Shown here piece after piece: positions 15,001 through 23,601 of a DNA stretch of 64,000 nt. The stretch is from positions 124,001 through 188,000 of the forward strand of contig OZ241358.1 in the NCBI GenBank assembly GCA_965200465.1, in the 5' to 3' direction. Positions within the stretch are counted from its first letter, which is position 1, and each line of letters starts with the position of its first letter. Below the pieces are notes generated by a model. It did no database searches, had not been told where the DNA came from, and worked only from the letters and a program-made list of their open reading frames with translations. Source of the DNA: Azophilus sp965200465 (GTDB lineage: Bacteria > Pseudomonadota > Gammaproteobacteria > Pseudomonadales > Azotimanducaceae). The translations under genes and the position numbers were made by a program.

Positions 15001-18000
15001 ATGCCGACGCGCAGACGGAGCCGGGCCGCAGGCAAGGACCTCTCCTACCTTCAGTTGGAGAAGCGCCTGGTGCTGCTGGCGTGGCTCAACCAGCAGTTCG
15101 GCTTCAAGACCAACGAAGAGGCGCTGGCCGACGCGAAGGAAGCGGCCGAGGGCTTCAACGCAGACGGGCGCAGCCACTTGAGCGTTCGGTTGCAGACCCG
15201 CAAGGATGCGCAAGTGCAACCAGCCGCCCTCGCCCGCTACGACGACCACATCCGTGAACACCTGCGGGCCATCAACACCCGCCGTGTTGCGCCGATCACC
15301 CTGCGGTACTTCCAGTTTCTAGCCGTTCTCTACGCCGAAATCTACCTGGACTGGTTCTTTCGCCGCCCCGGAGAGTTGCTGGACAAGCTCAACCGCTTCG
15401 AGCTGATCCGCAGCACCGATTCGCGGTTCCGCGGCGTGCGCGTGGATTTGGAATACACACGCGATGACTTGCGCAAGCTGGCGTTCTGGATCGCCACCGG
15501 CGGCGGCAAGACGCTGCTGCTGCACCTCAACTACCACCAGTTCCTGCGTTACAACGACAACGCGACCCACGGCAAGCCGCTCGACTGCATCCTGCTGGTC
15601 ACGCCCAACGAGGGCTTGAGCGAACAACACTTGGCGGCGATGCGCCTCTCCGGCATCCCCTGCCGCCGCTTCGATTTGCGCGAGAGCGACTTGCTGGCCG
15701 GCGCGGAGGCGAACTCGGTGCGCGTCATCGAAATCACCAAGCTCACGGAGGTGAAGAAAGGCGGCGGCCTCTCCGTGCCGGTGGAGGCGTTCGAGGGCAA
15801 CAACCTGATCTTCGTGGACGAGGGCCACAAGGGCTCCGGTGGCGAGCGCTGGCGCGGCTATCGGGATGCGCTGGCGGAAACCGGCTTCACCTTCGAGTAC
15901 AGCGCCACCTTCGGCCAAGCGCTCACCGCCGCCCGCAACGAGGAGCTCACCCGGGAATACGCCAAGGCCATCGCCTTCGACTATTCCTACCGCTACTTCC
16001 ACGGCGACGGCTTCGGCAAGGACTTCAACATCCTAAACTTGAAGGACACTGGTGCGAAGGACACGGAAGCGGAGGGAGACGAGGAACGAACAGACCGCCT
16101 GTTGCTCGGCAACCTGCTCGCTTTCTACGAACAACAACGGGTGTTCGCCGAGCACAAGAACACCTTGCGCCCGTATCACTTGGAGCGCCCGCTGTGGGTG
16201 TTCGTCGGCGGCACGGTGAACGCCGTTTACAGCCGCAACAAGCGCAAGCAGAGCGACGTGCTCAGGGTGGTGCGCTTTCTGCACCGCGTGCTGAACAATC
16301 CAAGCGGCTGGGCGCTGGCCGGCATCCGCCGCCTGTTGGAAGGCGAGAGCGGCTTGGAAAGAGCGGACGGGCGGGACGTGTTCGAGGGCCGGTTCGGCTA
16401 CCTGCGCGATGCGAGCCTGTCGCCGGAAGCGCTGTATCAGGGCATCCTCAAGGACGTCTTCCACGCCTCCATCAACGACGTGCTGCGCCTCGGCTTCGTG
16501 CGCGGGTCAAGCGGCGAGATCGGCTTGAAGGCAAACAACTCCACGCGCTACTTCGGGGTGGTCACCATCGGCGATGCGAGCAGCTTTCGCAAGCTGGTGG
16601 CGGAGCGGGCGCCGGAGATACTGATGCAGGAGGAGGCGGTGCAGGACGGCCTCTTCGACACCATCAACAGGCCGGACACCAGCATTGAAGTGCTGGTGGG
16701 CGCCCGCAAGTTCATGGAAGGCTGGAACTCTTGGCGCGTCTCCAGCATGGGGTTGATGAACGTCGGCCGCCGCGAAGGTTCGCAGATCATCCAGCTATTC
16801 GGGCGCGGCGTGCGCCTGCGCGGCTTGCGGCATGGGCTGAAACGCAGCAGCGCCTTGGAAGGCACGCATCCCGAGCACATTGGGCTGTTGGAGACGCTCA
16901 ACATCTTCGCCGTCCGCGCCGACTACATGGCGCAGTTCAAGGACTATCTGGAACGCGAGGACTTGCACACCGAAGGCGTGGTGGAACTGGCCTTGCCAGT
17001 GCGGCCAAACAGGGCATTCCTGCGCAAGGGCCTCTTGGTGCCGCACGTGCCGGGCAACGCCGCCTTCGCGGACGAAGTGGAGACGGCGTTGTCACCCCTC
17101 GCGGGTGCCAAGGTGTTTTTGGACCGGTCGCTACAAGCGCAGGCCATCGAGAGCGTGAGTGGCGCGTTCACAGACGAGAAGGCGCGGGCGGGGCGCAACC
17201 GGCGGATCCCCGCGGCCAGCCTGCAACTGGTGGATTGGCACCGCGTCCATCTCGAACTGCTCGCCTACCGGGAACAGCGCGGCTACCCGAACCTCGCCTT
17301 CACCCCGCAGGACATCCGCGCCGTTTTCGAGTCCGCCGATCCGCTGTGCCACGAGCTCGCCGCGGAAGACAACCTTGCGGAACCCAAGACCCTCACGGAC
17401 ATCGCCGCACTCTCGGAAGCCGTGCTGGCGCTGGCGAAGAAGTACACAGACCGCTTCTACCGGCTGCGCCAAGAACGCTGGGCCAGCAAGCGGATGCGCT
17501 ACAGCGAGGTGCGCGACACGGACGCCAACTTCCAAGGCTATGTGGTGCGCGTTCCTCGAACCGGCGAGGACGACAGCGACTCGGCGACCGGCAACGTCCA
17601 ACTGCTCGCGGACATCAAGCAATTGATCGAGGAAGGCGAGCGCATCTACCAGCGCGAAACCGCCGAACTGCCGAACATCCACTTCGACCGCCACCTCTAC
17701 CAGCCGCTCTTGGTGCAGCGTTCGGCGAAGGTCACGTCCAAGCCGCCGGCGCTGAACGAGAGCGAACACCGCTTCGTGGAAGACCTGCGCCGCTACTGCC
17801 GCCAAGAACAAGACGGTGGGCTGGTGGGCAAAGAGCTGTTCCTGCTCCGCAACCAAGGCCGCGGCCATGGCGTCGGCTTCTTCGCCCAACGCGGCTTCTA
17901 CCCAGATTTCATCCTCTGGCTGAAAGACGCCAACACCCAGCGCATCGTCTTCGTGGAGCCCCACGGGATGCTGCACGCTGGGGCCTACGCCCACGACGAC

Positions 18001-18246
18001 AAAGCCCGCCTGCACGAGACGCTGGCCGAATTGGAACGCGAGATGGCCCGCTCGCACGCAGCCACCGGCGGCGAAGTGCGCCTAGATTCCTACATCGTCT
18101 CCGCCACCCCGTTCGAGGACCTGCGCCCCAAGTACGACGACGGCAACTGGGACTTGCAGCGCTTCGCCGCCCACCACATCCTGTTTCCGGTGCGCGACGA
18201 GAGCTACGACTACTTAGCGCGGATGTTGGCAAAGCCAAGCGCGTGA
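15001..18246 (+). CDS. Type III restriction enzyme, helicase-nuclease subunit (Res)
   Basis: Superfamily 2 ATPase/endonuclease partner of Mod. Walker A is ATGGGKT (A165-T171), the DExH box is VDEGH (D273-H276), and motif VI is LFGRGVRLRG (near residues 599-607). A C-terminal PD-(D/E)xK-like nuclease region reads GFYPDFILWLKD (P968-D969) followed by IVFVEPHG (E986-P987-H988); the usual lysine of ExK is histidine here. At 1081 aa it is in the range for Res subunits. It would cut near pairs of unmethylated sites after ATP-driven movement. It ends 16 bp from the convergent dGTPase gene. Confidence 0.9.
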   Translation: MPTRRRSRAAGKDLSYLQLEKRLVLLAWLNQQFGFKTNEEALADAKEAAEGFNADGRSHLSVRLQTRKDAQVQPAALARYDDHIREHLRAINTRRVAPITLRYFQFLAVLYAEIYLDWFFRRPGELLDKLNRFELIRSTDSRFRGVRVDLEYTRDDLRKLAFWIATGGGKTLLLHLNYHQFLRYNDNATHGKPLDCILLVTPNEGLSEQHLAAMRLSGIPCRRFDLRESDLLAGAEANSVRVIEITKLTEVKKGGGLSVPVEAFEGNNLIFVDEGHKGSGGERWRGYRDALAETGFTFEYSATFGQALTAARNEELTREYAKAIAFDYSYRYFHGDGFGKDFNILNLKDTGAKDTEAEGDEERTDRLLLGNLLAFYEQQRVFAEHKNTLRPYHLERPLWVFVGGTVNAVYSRNKRKQSDVLRVVRFLHRVLNNPSGWALAGIRRLLEGESGLERADGRDVFEGRFGYLRDASLSPEALYQGILKDVFHASINDVLRLGFVRGSSGEIGLKANNSTRYFGVVTIGDASSFRKLVAERAPEILMQEEAVQDGLFDTINRPDTSIEVLVGARKFMEGWNSWRVSSMGLMNVGRREGSQIIQLFGRGVRLRGLRHGLKRSSALEGTHPEHIGLLETLNIFAVRADYMAQFKDYLEREDLHTEGVVELALPVRPNRAFLRKGLLVPHVPGNAAFADEVETALSPLAGAKVFLDRSLQAQAIESVSGAFTDEKARAGRNRRIPAASLQLVDWHRVHLELLAYREQRGYPNLAFTPQDIRAVFESADPLCHELAAEDNLAEPKTLTDIAALSEAVLALAKKYTDRFYRLRQERWASKRMRYSEVRDTDANFQGYVVRVPRTGEDDSDSATGNVQLLADIKQLIEEGERIYQRETAELPNIHFDRHLYQPLLVQRSAKVTSKPPALNESEHRFVEDLRRYCRQEQDGGLVGKELFLLRNQGRGHGVGFFAQRGFYPDFILWLKDANTQRIVFVEPHGMLHAGAYAHDDKARLHETLAELEREMARSHAATGGEVRLDSYIVSATPFEDLRPKYDDGNWDLQRFAAHHILFPVRDESYDYLARMLAKPSA

Positions 18247-18262
18247 AGGCGCGTCCGCGATG

Positions 18263-19645
18263 CTAGAGCGGCTTGAAGATCGTCTGGGCGCTCTCCGACC
18301 GCAATCTGCCGTAGAACTCTATCGCGTAGCGGTCCGTCATCCCGGCAATAAAGTCGCAGATGGCACGGTCTCGGGCAAGTTCATCCGACTCTTTGGATGC
18401 CATGATGACACGCTCACGATAGTCGTCCGGCATCAACATGTCGCCACCTCCACCAGACAACGCACGAAATATGTCTTTCACGATTTCGCCGCCCCGATGT
18501 TCAACCGTTTTTAGGTTTGGTGACTGTATGACCAATTCATAAGTTAGGTGCTTTAGGACATTCACCCTCGTCAGCAAGGCAGGATTCAGCTTCACCTCCG
18601 ACAGCGCGGGGCAACCGTCGTTAACGACGACGTCTGTCCCTTCGATACATTCATCCACTAGGCGAGATGTGAACTTTGTTCTCGCTGTCCCGTCCTCCGC
18701 GAGCTCTTGCGTCTTGGCGTGAACAGCAGCGGAGAGCATCGCCAACTCTTCTCCTCGCTGTATGTCAAGCAGGCCGACGTCAAGGTTCAAGGATTTGGGA
18801 TCGAGCGCCGGTTCCAACCAAATGTCTATTGTATGGTCAAGCAGCGTGTCTCTATCGATACCAAGTTTTTCGATGACCGGCCTGTAGACCTCGTCCTGCT
18901 GTACCGCTAGGATCATTTGCAGGGGCGTAACAAATCCTGCCTTGAGCGCATCTTCTAGGTCGTAGGTGGAATAGGCTATGTCGTCAGCAATATCCATGAT
19001 CTGGCACTCAATGGTCTTGAACTCATCGCAGACGTCGCCGGTCTTGCCTAAAACGGACTTCTTGATGCTCTGGACCAGTTCTTTCTCCGAGTCGTAGTAA
19101 CCTTTGACAAGCTTCCTATCCTCTCGCTCCATTGGAATGCGTTTGTCGTATTTCAATATCGCTGCAAGCGTACGGTAGGTGAGATTCAAGCCCACTTCGG
19201 GTGATCGCTGCGGCTCCTTCTTGCCGAGCTTGGAGAGTATTCGAAGAGACTGTGCGTTCCCCTCGAATCCGCCGCGCTTCTTCATGCAGTCGTCAAGCGC
19301 CCGCTCGCCGTTGTGGCCAAACGGGGGATGGCCCAAATCGTGTGCGAGCGCGGCCGTCTCCACAAGATCCGTGTCGATTGGATACGCGCTGAAATACCTG
19401 TCGCGGTCATTCAACCGCAACGCGATGGACTTGGCGATCTGTGCCACCTCTAGCGAGTGCGTCAAGCGATTGCGAAAGAAATCATGCTCCACCGAGGGGA
19501 AGAGCTGCGTCTTGCCTTGGAGACGGCGGAACGCCGGGCTGTGCAGGAGACGGGCGTAGTCCCGCCGGAACGCACTCCGATGGGGAACGCCATCGTCGAT
19601 CGGGTGCTCTCTACTCCGGTCGCTCTTCCTGTAGAGATGCTTCAT
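18263..19645 (-). CDS. Deoxyguanosinetriphosphate triphosphohydrolase-like protein (HD domain dGTPase)
   Basis: HD-superfamily metal-dependent enzyme that hydrolyses dGTP (or other dNTPs) to nucleoside and tripolyphosphate. The metal ligands are visible: His63 in RNRLTHSLEV, His102-Asp103 in AALAHDLGHPPFGHNGE, and the distal Asp in IMDIADDIAYSTYDLED. At 460 aa it matches the Dgt family. Base composition is visibly less GC-rich than the housekeeping neighbours. It lies tail to tail with the type III res gene inside the IS-bounded block. dGTPases are known to starve phages of nucleotides, so a defence role is plausible here but is inferred from context only. Its ATG overlaps the stop of a 54-codon ORF. 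Confidence 0.9.
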   Translation of the reverse strand: MKHLYRKSDRSREHPIDDGVPHRSAFRRDYARLLHSPAFRRLQGKTQLFPSVEHDFFRNRLTHSLEVAQIAKSIALRLNDRDRYFSAYPIDTDLVETAALAHDLGHPPFGHNGERALDDCMKKRGGFEGNAQSLRILSKLGKKEPQRSPEVGLNLTYRTLAAILKYDKRIPMEREDRKLVKGYYDSEKELVQSIKKSVLGKTGDVCDEFKTIECQIMDIADDIAYSTYDLEDALKAGFVTPLQMILAVQQDEVYRPVIEKLGIDRDTLLDHTIDIWLEPALDPKSLNLDVGLLDIQRGEELAMLSAAVHAKTQELAEDGTARTKFTSRLVDECIEGTDVVVNDGCPALSEVKLNPALLTRVNVLKHLTYELVIQSPNLKTVEHRGGEIVKDIFRALSGGGGDMLMPDDYRERVIMASKESDELARDRAICDFIAGMTDRYAIEFYGRLRSESAQTIFKPL

Positions 19646-19806
19646 TCGGCAGCCTTGCGGCCCTTGTCTGGCTTTGCCGGTCGTTGGGAAGGGTCGATAC
19701 GGAGGTTCTTGCCGGTAACCCGTTCGACATAATCCACCAGCGGCTCGATCTTCTTGGCAGCAAGGCGGCCAGCAATCTCGCCAGCCGTTGTCGGTTTCTT
19801 ATCCAT
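19642..19806 (-). CDS. Small protein coupled to the dGTPase gene, unknown function
   Basis: A 54-residue ORF (start MDKKPTTAGEIAGRL) with an AGGGAG ribosome-binding site eight bases upstream. Its stop overlaps the dGTPase ATG as ATGA, which argues for translational coupling. The product has a helical, charged N-terminal part (AGRLAAKKIEPLVDYVERVTGKNLRI) and a lysine/proline-rich tail. I do not recognise a family. It might regulate or partner with the dGTPase, but nothing in the sequence proves this. Confidence 0.6.
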   Translation of the reverse strand: MDKKPTTAGEIAGRLAAKKIEPLVDYVERVTGKNLRIDPSQRPAKPDKGRKAAE

Positions 19807-19875
19807 GGGTCTCCCTTCTGTGGTGGAGCAATAGGAGGTGGCCCCTCCCACGCGATCCGTGGCTATAGTATGTCG

Positions 19876-19895
19876 TTGATGGCGATGTCCATCAA
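19876..19895. promoter_or_regulatory. Inverted repeat, possible operator upstream of the small ORF-dGTPase operon
   Basis: A perfect 7-bp inverted repeat TTGATGG-N6-CCATCAA lies 70 bp before the small ORF start. On the minus strand it sits directly upstream of TACTAT (19865-19870), a possible -10 element, so a bound protein would cover the -35 region. No regulator gene is recognisable next to it. Confidence 0.35.
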
Positions 19896-20039
19896 GCCCT
19901 GTGACGAGTCGCGGCTGGCGCGTCCTTGGTGCGGCGGAGCAGCCAGCTACGCCTCCCTACCTGATGCGCTTACGCAAAACCGAGGCGCCCTGAGCTTAAG
20001 GAGGGAGCATGACGAAGACAAGTGCGGGGGATGCGTTCG

Positions 20040-20269
20040 CCCGTCGCCAGCCGGTGCGCCGCCCCCAGCAAGCCGGCCAGCGCCCAAAGCGACTCCCCGT
20101 CGGACGCCCCACGCCGGCGGGCCTTAACCGACACGCCCTCCGACAAGTCCCCGAACAGGTCCAGGCGCTCCGCCGTCAGGGCCGGGGCGGACCAGCCCCC
20201 GAAGCCGGTCAGGCGGGCGTCCGTGAAGTCCCGTTCGACTTTCAGCGGGCGGGGAGGTAGTCTGTTCAT
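20040..20269 (-). pseudogene. Truncated N terminus of an IS transposase (IS1380-like)
   Basis: The reading frame from the ATG at 20269 gives MNRLPPRPLKVERDF, then ARLTGFGGWSAPALTAERLDLF and GVSVKARRRGASDGESLWALAGLLGAAHRLA. This resembles the N-terminal part of IS1380-type transposases (a glycine-rich segment followed by an RRRGASDxE-type segment). The similarity stops after about 75 codons and the DDE catalytic part is missing, so this is a dead fragment. The sequence to its right, up to 20378, is the matching IS end that is also found at 11511-11713. The family assignment is by recollection and should be treated as likely, not certain. Confidence 0.55.
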
Positions 20270-20309
20270 CGGCGCACCTGCAGGGTGGTTTTTGTGCAAC
20301 CGGCATTGT

Positions 20310-20380
20310 GCCGGAAAAACCCTTGCACGGTGCGCCTTCCACCACACTTCAACGATTCCTTAAGCGGGGATTAGGGGTTT
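20310..20380. repeat. IS end repeat (right boundary of island)
   Basis: This stretch aligns with 11511-11713 once the 123-bp MITE-like insertion there is removed. Shared blocks include GCCGG-AAA, TGCACGG, CGATT and the terminal TTAAGCGGGGATTAGGGG. The outer end is inverted relative to 11378-11397, so the two lie as inverted ends around the type III R-M/dGTPase block. It stops seven bases before the ATG of the SGNH protein gene and so supplies that gene's leader. Confidence 0.55.
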
Positions 20381-20386
20381 GAGGCC

Positions 20387-21937
20387 ATGAAGACCAGGAT
20401 TGCCGGTGCCTTGGCCAACACGGCGCTGCTGCTGGCTTCCTGCCTGACCGGCCTGCTGCTGTGCGAGGCCGGGCTGCGCCTGTTCCATCCCGAATACGCG
20501 CCTCTGGCGGAGGCGCCGTTGATCCGCGACCCGAACCTCCTTTTCATCCGCCTGCCCAACCATTGCAGCCTGCTCGGAAATCCGGACACCCACGCGCCGC
20601 ATTCGCTTTGCCACAACAATCTCGGCCTCCGCCAGCATCGGAACTTCAGCGCCGCGGACTTGGAATCCTCGGTCAACCTCGGGTTCTTCGGCGACTCCTT
20701 CACCGAGAACATCGGCATGGAGGCGCAGTTCTCGTTCACCGAGCCGCTGGACCATCTGCTGAACCTCGGAGGGGAGGGAGCATTCAACGCGCTCAACTTC
20801 GGCGTGCAGGGCTATGGCCTGGCGCAGTCGCTCCTGCGCTACGAACTGTGGGACTTTCGGGAGGCCCTCGACCATGTGTTCTACGTCCACTGCGAAAACG
20901 ATCTAAGGGATGACTTGGCAAGCGGCCTGTTCCGCCTCGACGATGCGGGGCAACTGGCTAGGCGGGAGGCGGCGCCTTCCCGCTTCGCCCTGCTGTCCAA
21001 GCTGCATCTCTCCTATCTGGCGCTGGACGCCGCCGGCCGGCTGTCCACGCACTTTGGGGAGATTGCGGCCAAGGCCAAACGGCTCGAGCACGAATTCGAT
21101 CAGCGCAGACTCTTGCTATCTTCAGGGGTTCCGCAGCGCGGATACGCCCTGTTTCGGCAGTTGCTGCGCCGCTTCAAGGAGGCGGTCGAAAGCAATGGGG
21201 CGAGCTTCCATCTTGTATGGCTGCCGATGGAAAACTACGCTTCTTCCGGCGTTGCCGCCATCGTCGGGGAGGAAGGCGTCGATGCCTTCAGCCTGCGGGA
21301 CTGCTTCGGCGAACGGGACCCCGCCCATCTGCGGACGCCCTGGCCGGCTTCGCCGTATCGGTTCAAGAACGATCGCAATTACCACTGGAACGAAGCCGGC
21401 AACCGTCTGGCGGCGGTCTGCCTGCACCGGTTTCTGGAGGGCCGGCTGGGGCTGCCCCGGCTGTCCGAGGAGGAGGTTGCCCAAGCGCTGCGCCTCTATT
21501 ATTCGGCGTTCGAGAGAGTTGTGCCAACGACGGCCGCCATCCGCAGGAAATACGGGGCGCTCGAAGAGAATTTGCCGGGCTGGTGGCTTCCCTGGACGCC
21601 TTCGCCGGACAAGCTGGCGCTCCGCGCCCGCTTTGACGTTTACCTGCATGACGGCTGGCTGGCCTACGTCAAGGAGGACTGTGCGCCGGCCGATTTAGAC
21701 AGACGTTTCTTCCTGCATGCTTGGCCAGTGGATGTCCGGGACTTGCCGCCGGAAAGACGGGCGCATGGCTTCGACAACTTGGATGTCGGGCATCGCATCG
21801 ACGAAGCGGCCTGCACGGCTTGGAGGAAGCTGCCCAGCTATGCGATTGAGCGCATCAGATTCGGGCAGTTTTCATATTACGGCCACGGAGACTACGAAAC
21901 CCATTGGGAGGCGGAGCATGTCCTTGCGAAAGGCTGA
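20387..21937 (+). CDS. SGNH/GDSL-type hydrolase-like protein, membrane anchored or secreted
   Basis: A 516-aa protein with an N-terminal hydrophobic segment (residues 7-30, a signal or anchor) and the catalytic signatures of the SGNH family: GFFGDSFTENIG with the nucleophile Ser104, an NFGVQGYG block, and NDRNYHWNEAGN with the DxxH pair. SGNH proteins of this architecture act as esterases or acetyl-transfer-related enzymes on polysaccharides, often in the periplasm. The substrate here is unknown. The last 130 residues after the catalytic domain are not recognisable. It stands alone between the IS end and pdxH, and GAGG just before the ATG is a possible ribosome-binding site. Confidence 0.75.
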   Translation: MKTRIAGALANTALLLASCLTGLLLCEAGLRLFHPEYAPLAEAPLIRDPNLLFIRLPNHCSLLGNPDTHAPHSLCHNNLGLRQHRNFSAADLESSVNLGFFGDSFTENIGMEAQFSFTEPLDHLLNLGGEGAFNALNFGVQGYGLAQSLLRYELWDFREALDHVFYVHCENDLRDDLASGLFRLDDAGQLARREAAPSRFALLSKLHLSYLALDAAGRLSTHFGEIAAKAKRLEHEFDQRRLLLSSGVPQRGYALFRQLLRRFKEAVESNGASFHLVWLPMENYASSGVAAIVGEEGVDAFSLRDCFGERDPAHLRTPWPASPYRFKNDRNYHWNEAGNRLAAVCLHRFLEGRLGLPRLSEEEVAQALRLYYSAFERVVPTTAAIRRKYGALEENLPGWWLPWTPSPDKLALRARFDVYLHDGWLAYVKEDCAPADLDRRFFLHAWPVDVRDLPPERRAHGFDNLDVGHRIDEAACTAWRKLPSYAIERIRFGQFSYYGHGDYETHWEAEHVLAKG

Positions 21938-22104
21938 ATTCATCGTTGCGGTGCATGACTCGCCCCCATGCGCTTGCATGGCCTCCGGCCGAATCGCTTG
22001 GCGCTGTTCCCGCTTTGGCTGGCGCCGCTGGCGGTCTGGGCCATCGGGGGGGCTGGCAGGGCGGACCAGCTCCCACTAACCGGCTGCAAGGCATACTTCG
22101 ACCC

Positions 22105-22755
22105 ATGGATGCGCAGTCCGACCACCGCCAGAGACGCCGCGACTACGGCGACCGGGAGCTTCGCCGCGCCGGCTTGGCGGCGGACCCGCTGGCGCAGTTC
22201 ACGGCTTGGCTGGAGGAGGCGGTTTCCAGCGGCGTCCAGGACCCCACGGCGATGGCGCTCGCCACTGCCGACGGCAACGGCGTTCCCTCGGTGCGCACCG
22301 TGCTGCTGAAGCACTTTGATGCGGAGGGCTTTTGCTGGTACACGGACTACCGCAGCCGCAAGGGAAAGGAGCTAAGGGTCAACCCCCTTGCGTCCGCCCT
22401 GTTCCTTTGGCGTGAGAGCAGCCGTCAGGTGCGCATCAGCGGTTCGGTTGAGCGGTTGACGGCGGCGGAGTCCGACGCCTATTTCCAATCCAGGCCGGAG
22501 GACAGCCGCTACGCGGCGGCGGCGTCGGTGCAGTCGGCGGTGGTTGCCGACCGGCGGACTCTGGAGCAGGCGGCGGCGGCTCTGCGCCGCCGGCATCCGC
22601 ATGGCGATGCGCCGCGTCCGCCCGACTGGGGGGGCTACCGCCTGCGTCCGGTGGAATACGAATTCTGGCAAGGGAGGGACGGCCGCCTGCATGATCGCTT
22701 CGTTTTCCGCAAGGGCCGCTCAACTGGTTGGGCCGTCACCCGGCTGCAGCCTTAG
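22105..22755 (+). CDS. pdxH: Pyridoxamine 5'-phosphate oxidase
   Basis: FMN enzyme that oxidises pyridoxine/pyridoxamine phosphate to pyridoxal phosphate. The 216-aa product shows the FMN-binding and substrate-binding landmarks PSVRTVLLKHFD, GFCWYTDYRSRKGKEL, ALFLWRESSRQVRISG, SRPEDSRYAAAAS and the C-terminal PVEYEFWQGRDGRLHDRF, with the family end WAVTRLQP. The frame is open upstream, but the ATG at 22105 gives the expected N terminus (REL-RRAGLAADPLAQF). It precedes tpiA by 68 bp. PLP made here would serve HemL, also encoded in this window. Confidence 0.96.
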   Translation: MDAQSDHRQRRRDYGDRELRRAGLAADPLAQFTAWLEEAVSSGVQDPTAMALATADGNGVPSVRTVLLKHFDAEGFCWYTDYRSRKGKELRVNPLASALFLWRESSRQVRISGSVERLTAAESDAYFQSRPEDSRYAAAASVQSAVVADRRTLEQAAAALRRRHPHGDAPRPPDWGGYRLRPVEYEFWQGRDGRLHDRFVFRKGRSTGWAVTRLQP

Positions 22756-22823
22756 CCGCCAAGCATTTGTTCAAGCCCGCGCAAAACGCTACCATGCGCA
22801 CCCCTTTGCGGTGAGGGTTGCCA

Positions 22824-23576
22824 GTGCGTCGCCCAATCGTTGCCGGCAATTGGAAAATGCACGGCTCCAAGGAGCAGGCGCTGCGCTTTTGCCAAGCGCT
22901 GAACGCAACCCCGTTGGCCGCGGGGGTTGAGCTCGTCGTCTTGCCGCCAGTGGCCTATTTGGGCTTGTTCGTCGCCAACGTCAGCCGAGAGGGGGTGGAG
23001 TTCGGCGCCCAGGACCTGCATCCGTCGCCCAAGGGTCCCCATACCGGCGACATCTCCGCGGGGATGATCGCGGACTTGGGCGGGCGTTGGGTTTTGGCGG
23101 GGCATTCGGAGCGCCGCCTGGAGCATCGGGAGGATGACGCCCTGGTGGCGGCCAAGGTCCGTGCGGCCTTGGCGGCGGGCTTGAAGCCTGTGGTCTGCGT
23201 CGGCGAAACCTTGGCGCAAAGGCGGGCCAACGCCGCCGATGAGGTGGTGGCGGGTCAACTGCGGGCGGTGCTGGACGCTGTGGGTGCGGAGGGCTTGGTT
23301 CAGGGCGCGGTCGCCTATGAGCCTGTTTGGGCCATCGGCGCCGGCGTTGCCGCCGCGCCGGAGCAGGCCGAGGCCATGCATGGGATGATCCGGCGAACCT
23401 TGGCGGCTTGGGATCGGACCATGGCGGAGGAACAGGTTCGGGTGCTTTACGGCGGCAGCGTTAACGCGCACAATGCCGCGGATTTGTTTAGCCAACCGAA
23501 CGTGGATGGCGGGCTGGTGGGCGGCGCCTCGCTGGAATCCGAGAGCTTTCTGGCCATTGCCGCCGCCGCTGGTTGA
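22824..23576 (+). CDS. tpiA: Triosephosphate isomerase
   Basis: Glycolytic/gluconeogenic enzyme that interconverts dihydroxyacetone phosphate and glyceraldehyde 3-phosphate. The catalytic residues are in place: Lys in GNWKMHG, His in VLAGHSERR and Glu in VAYEPVWAIG. The phosphate-binding LYGGSVNAHNA loop is also present. The GTG at 22824 is chosen because GAGG lies seven bases upstream and VRRPIVAGNWKM matches the usual N terminus; a TTG two codons earlier would be too close to that site. It is followed by secG, as in Pseudomonas. Confidence 0.97.
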   Translation: MRRPIVAGNWKMHGSKEQALRFCQALNATPLAAGVELVVLPPVAYLGLFVANVSREGVEFGAQDLHPSPKGPHTGDISAGMIADLGGRWVLAGHSERRLEHREDDALVAAKVRAALAAGLKPVVCVGETLAQRRANAADEVVAGQLRAVLDAVGAEGLVQGAVAYEPVWAIGAGVAAAPEQAEAMHGMIRRTLAAWDRTMAEEQVRVLYGGSVNAHNAADLFSQPNVDGGLVGGASLESESFLAIAAAAG

Positions 23577-23601
23577 CTATGGATGGTGTGCGCAAGTGGA
23601 C

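Noticed and set aside
16731..18266. 511-codon + frame overlapping res
   Set aside because: Alternative frame of res; Arg/Pro-rich with no motif.
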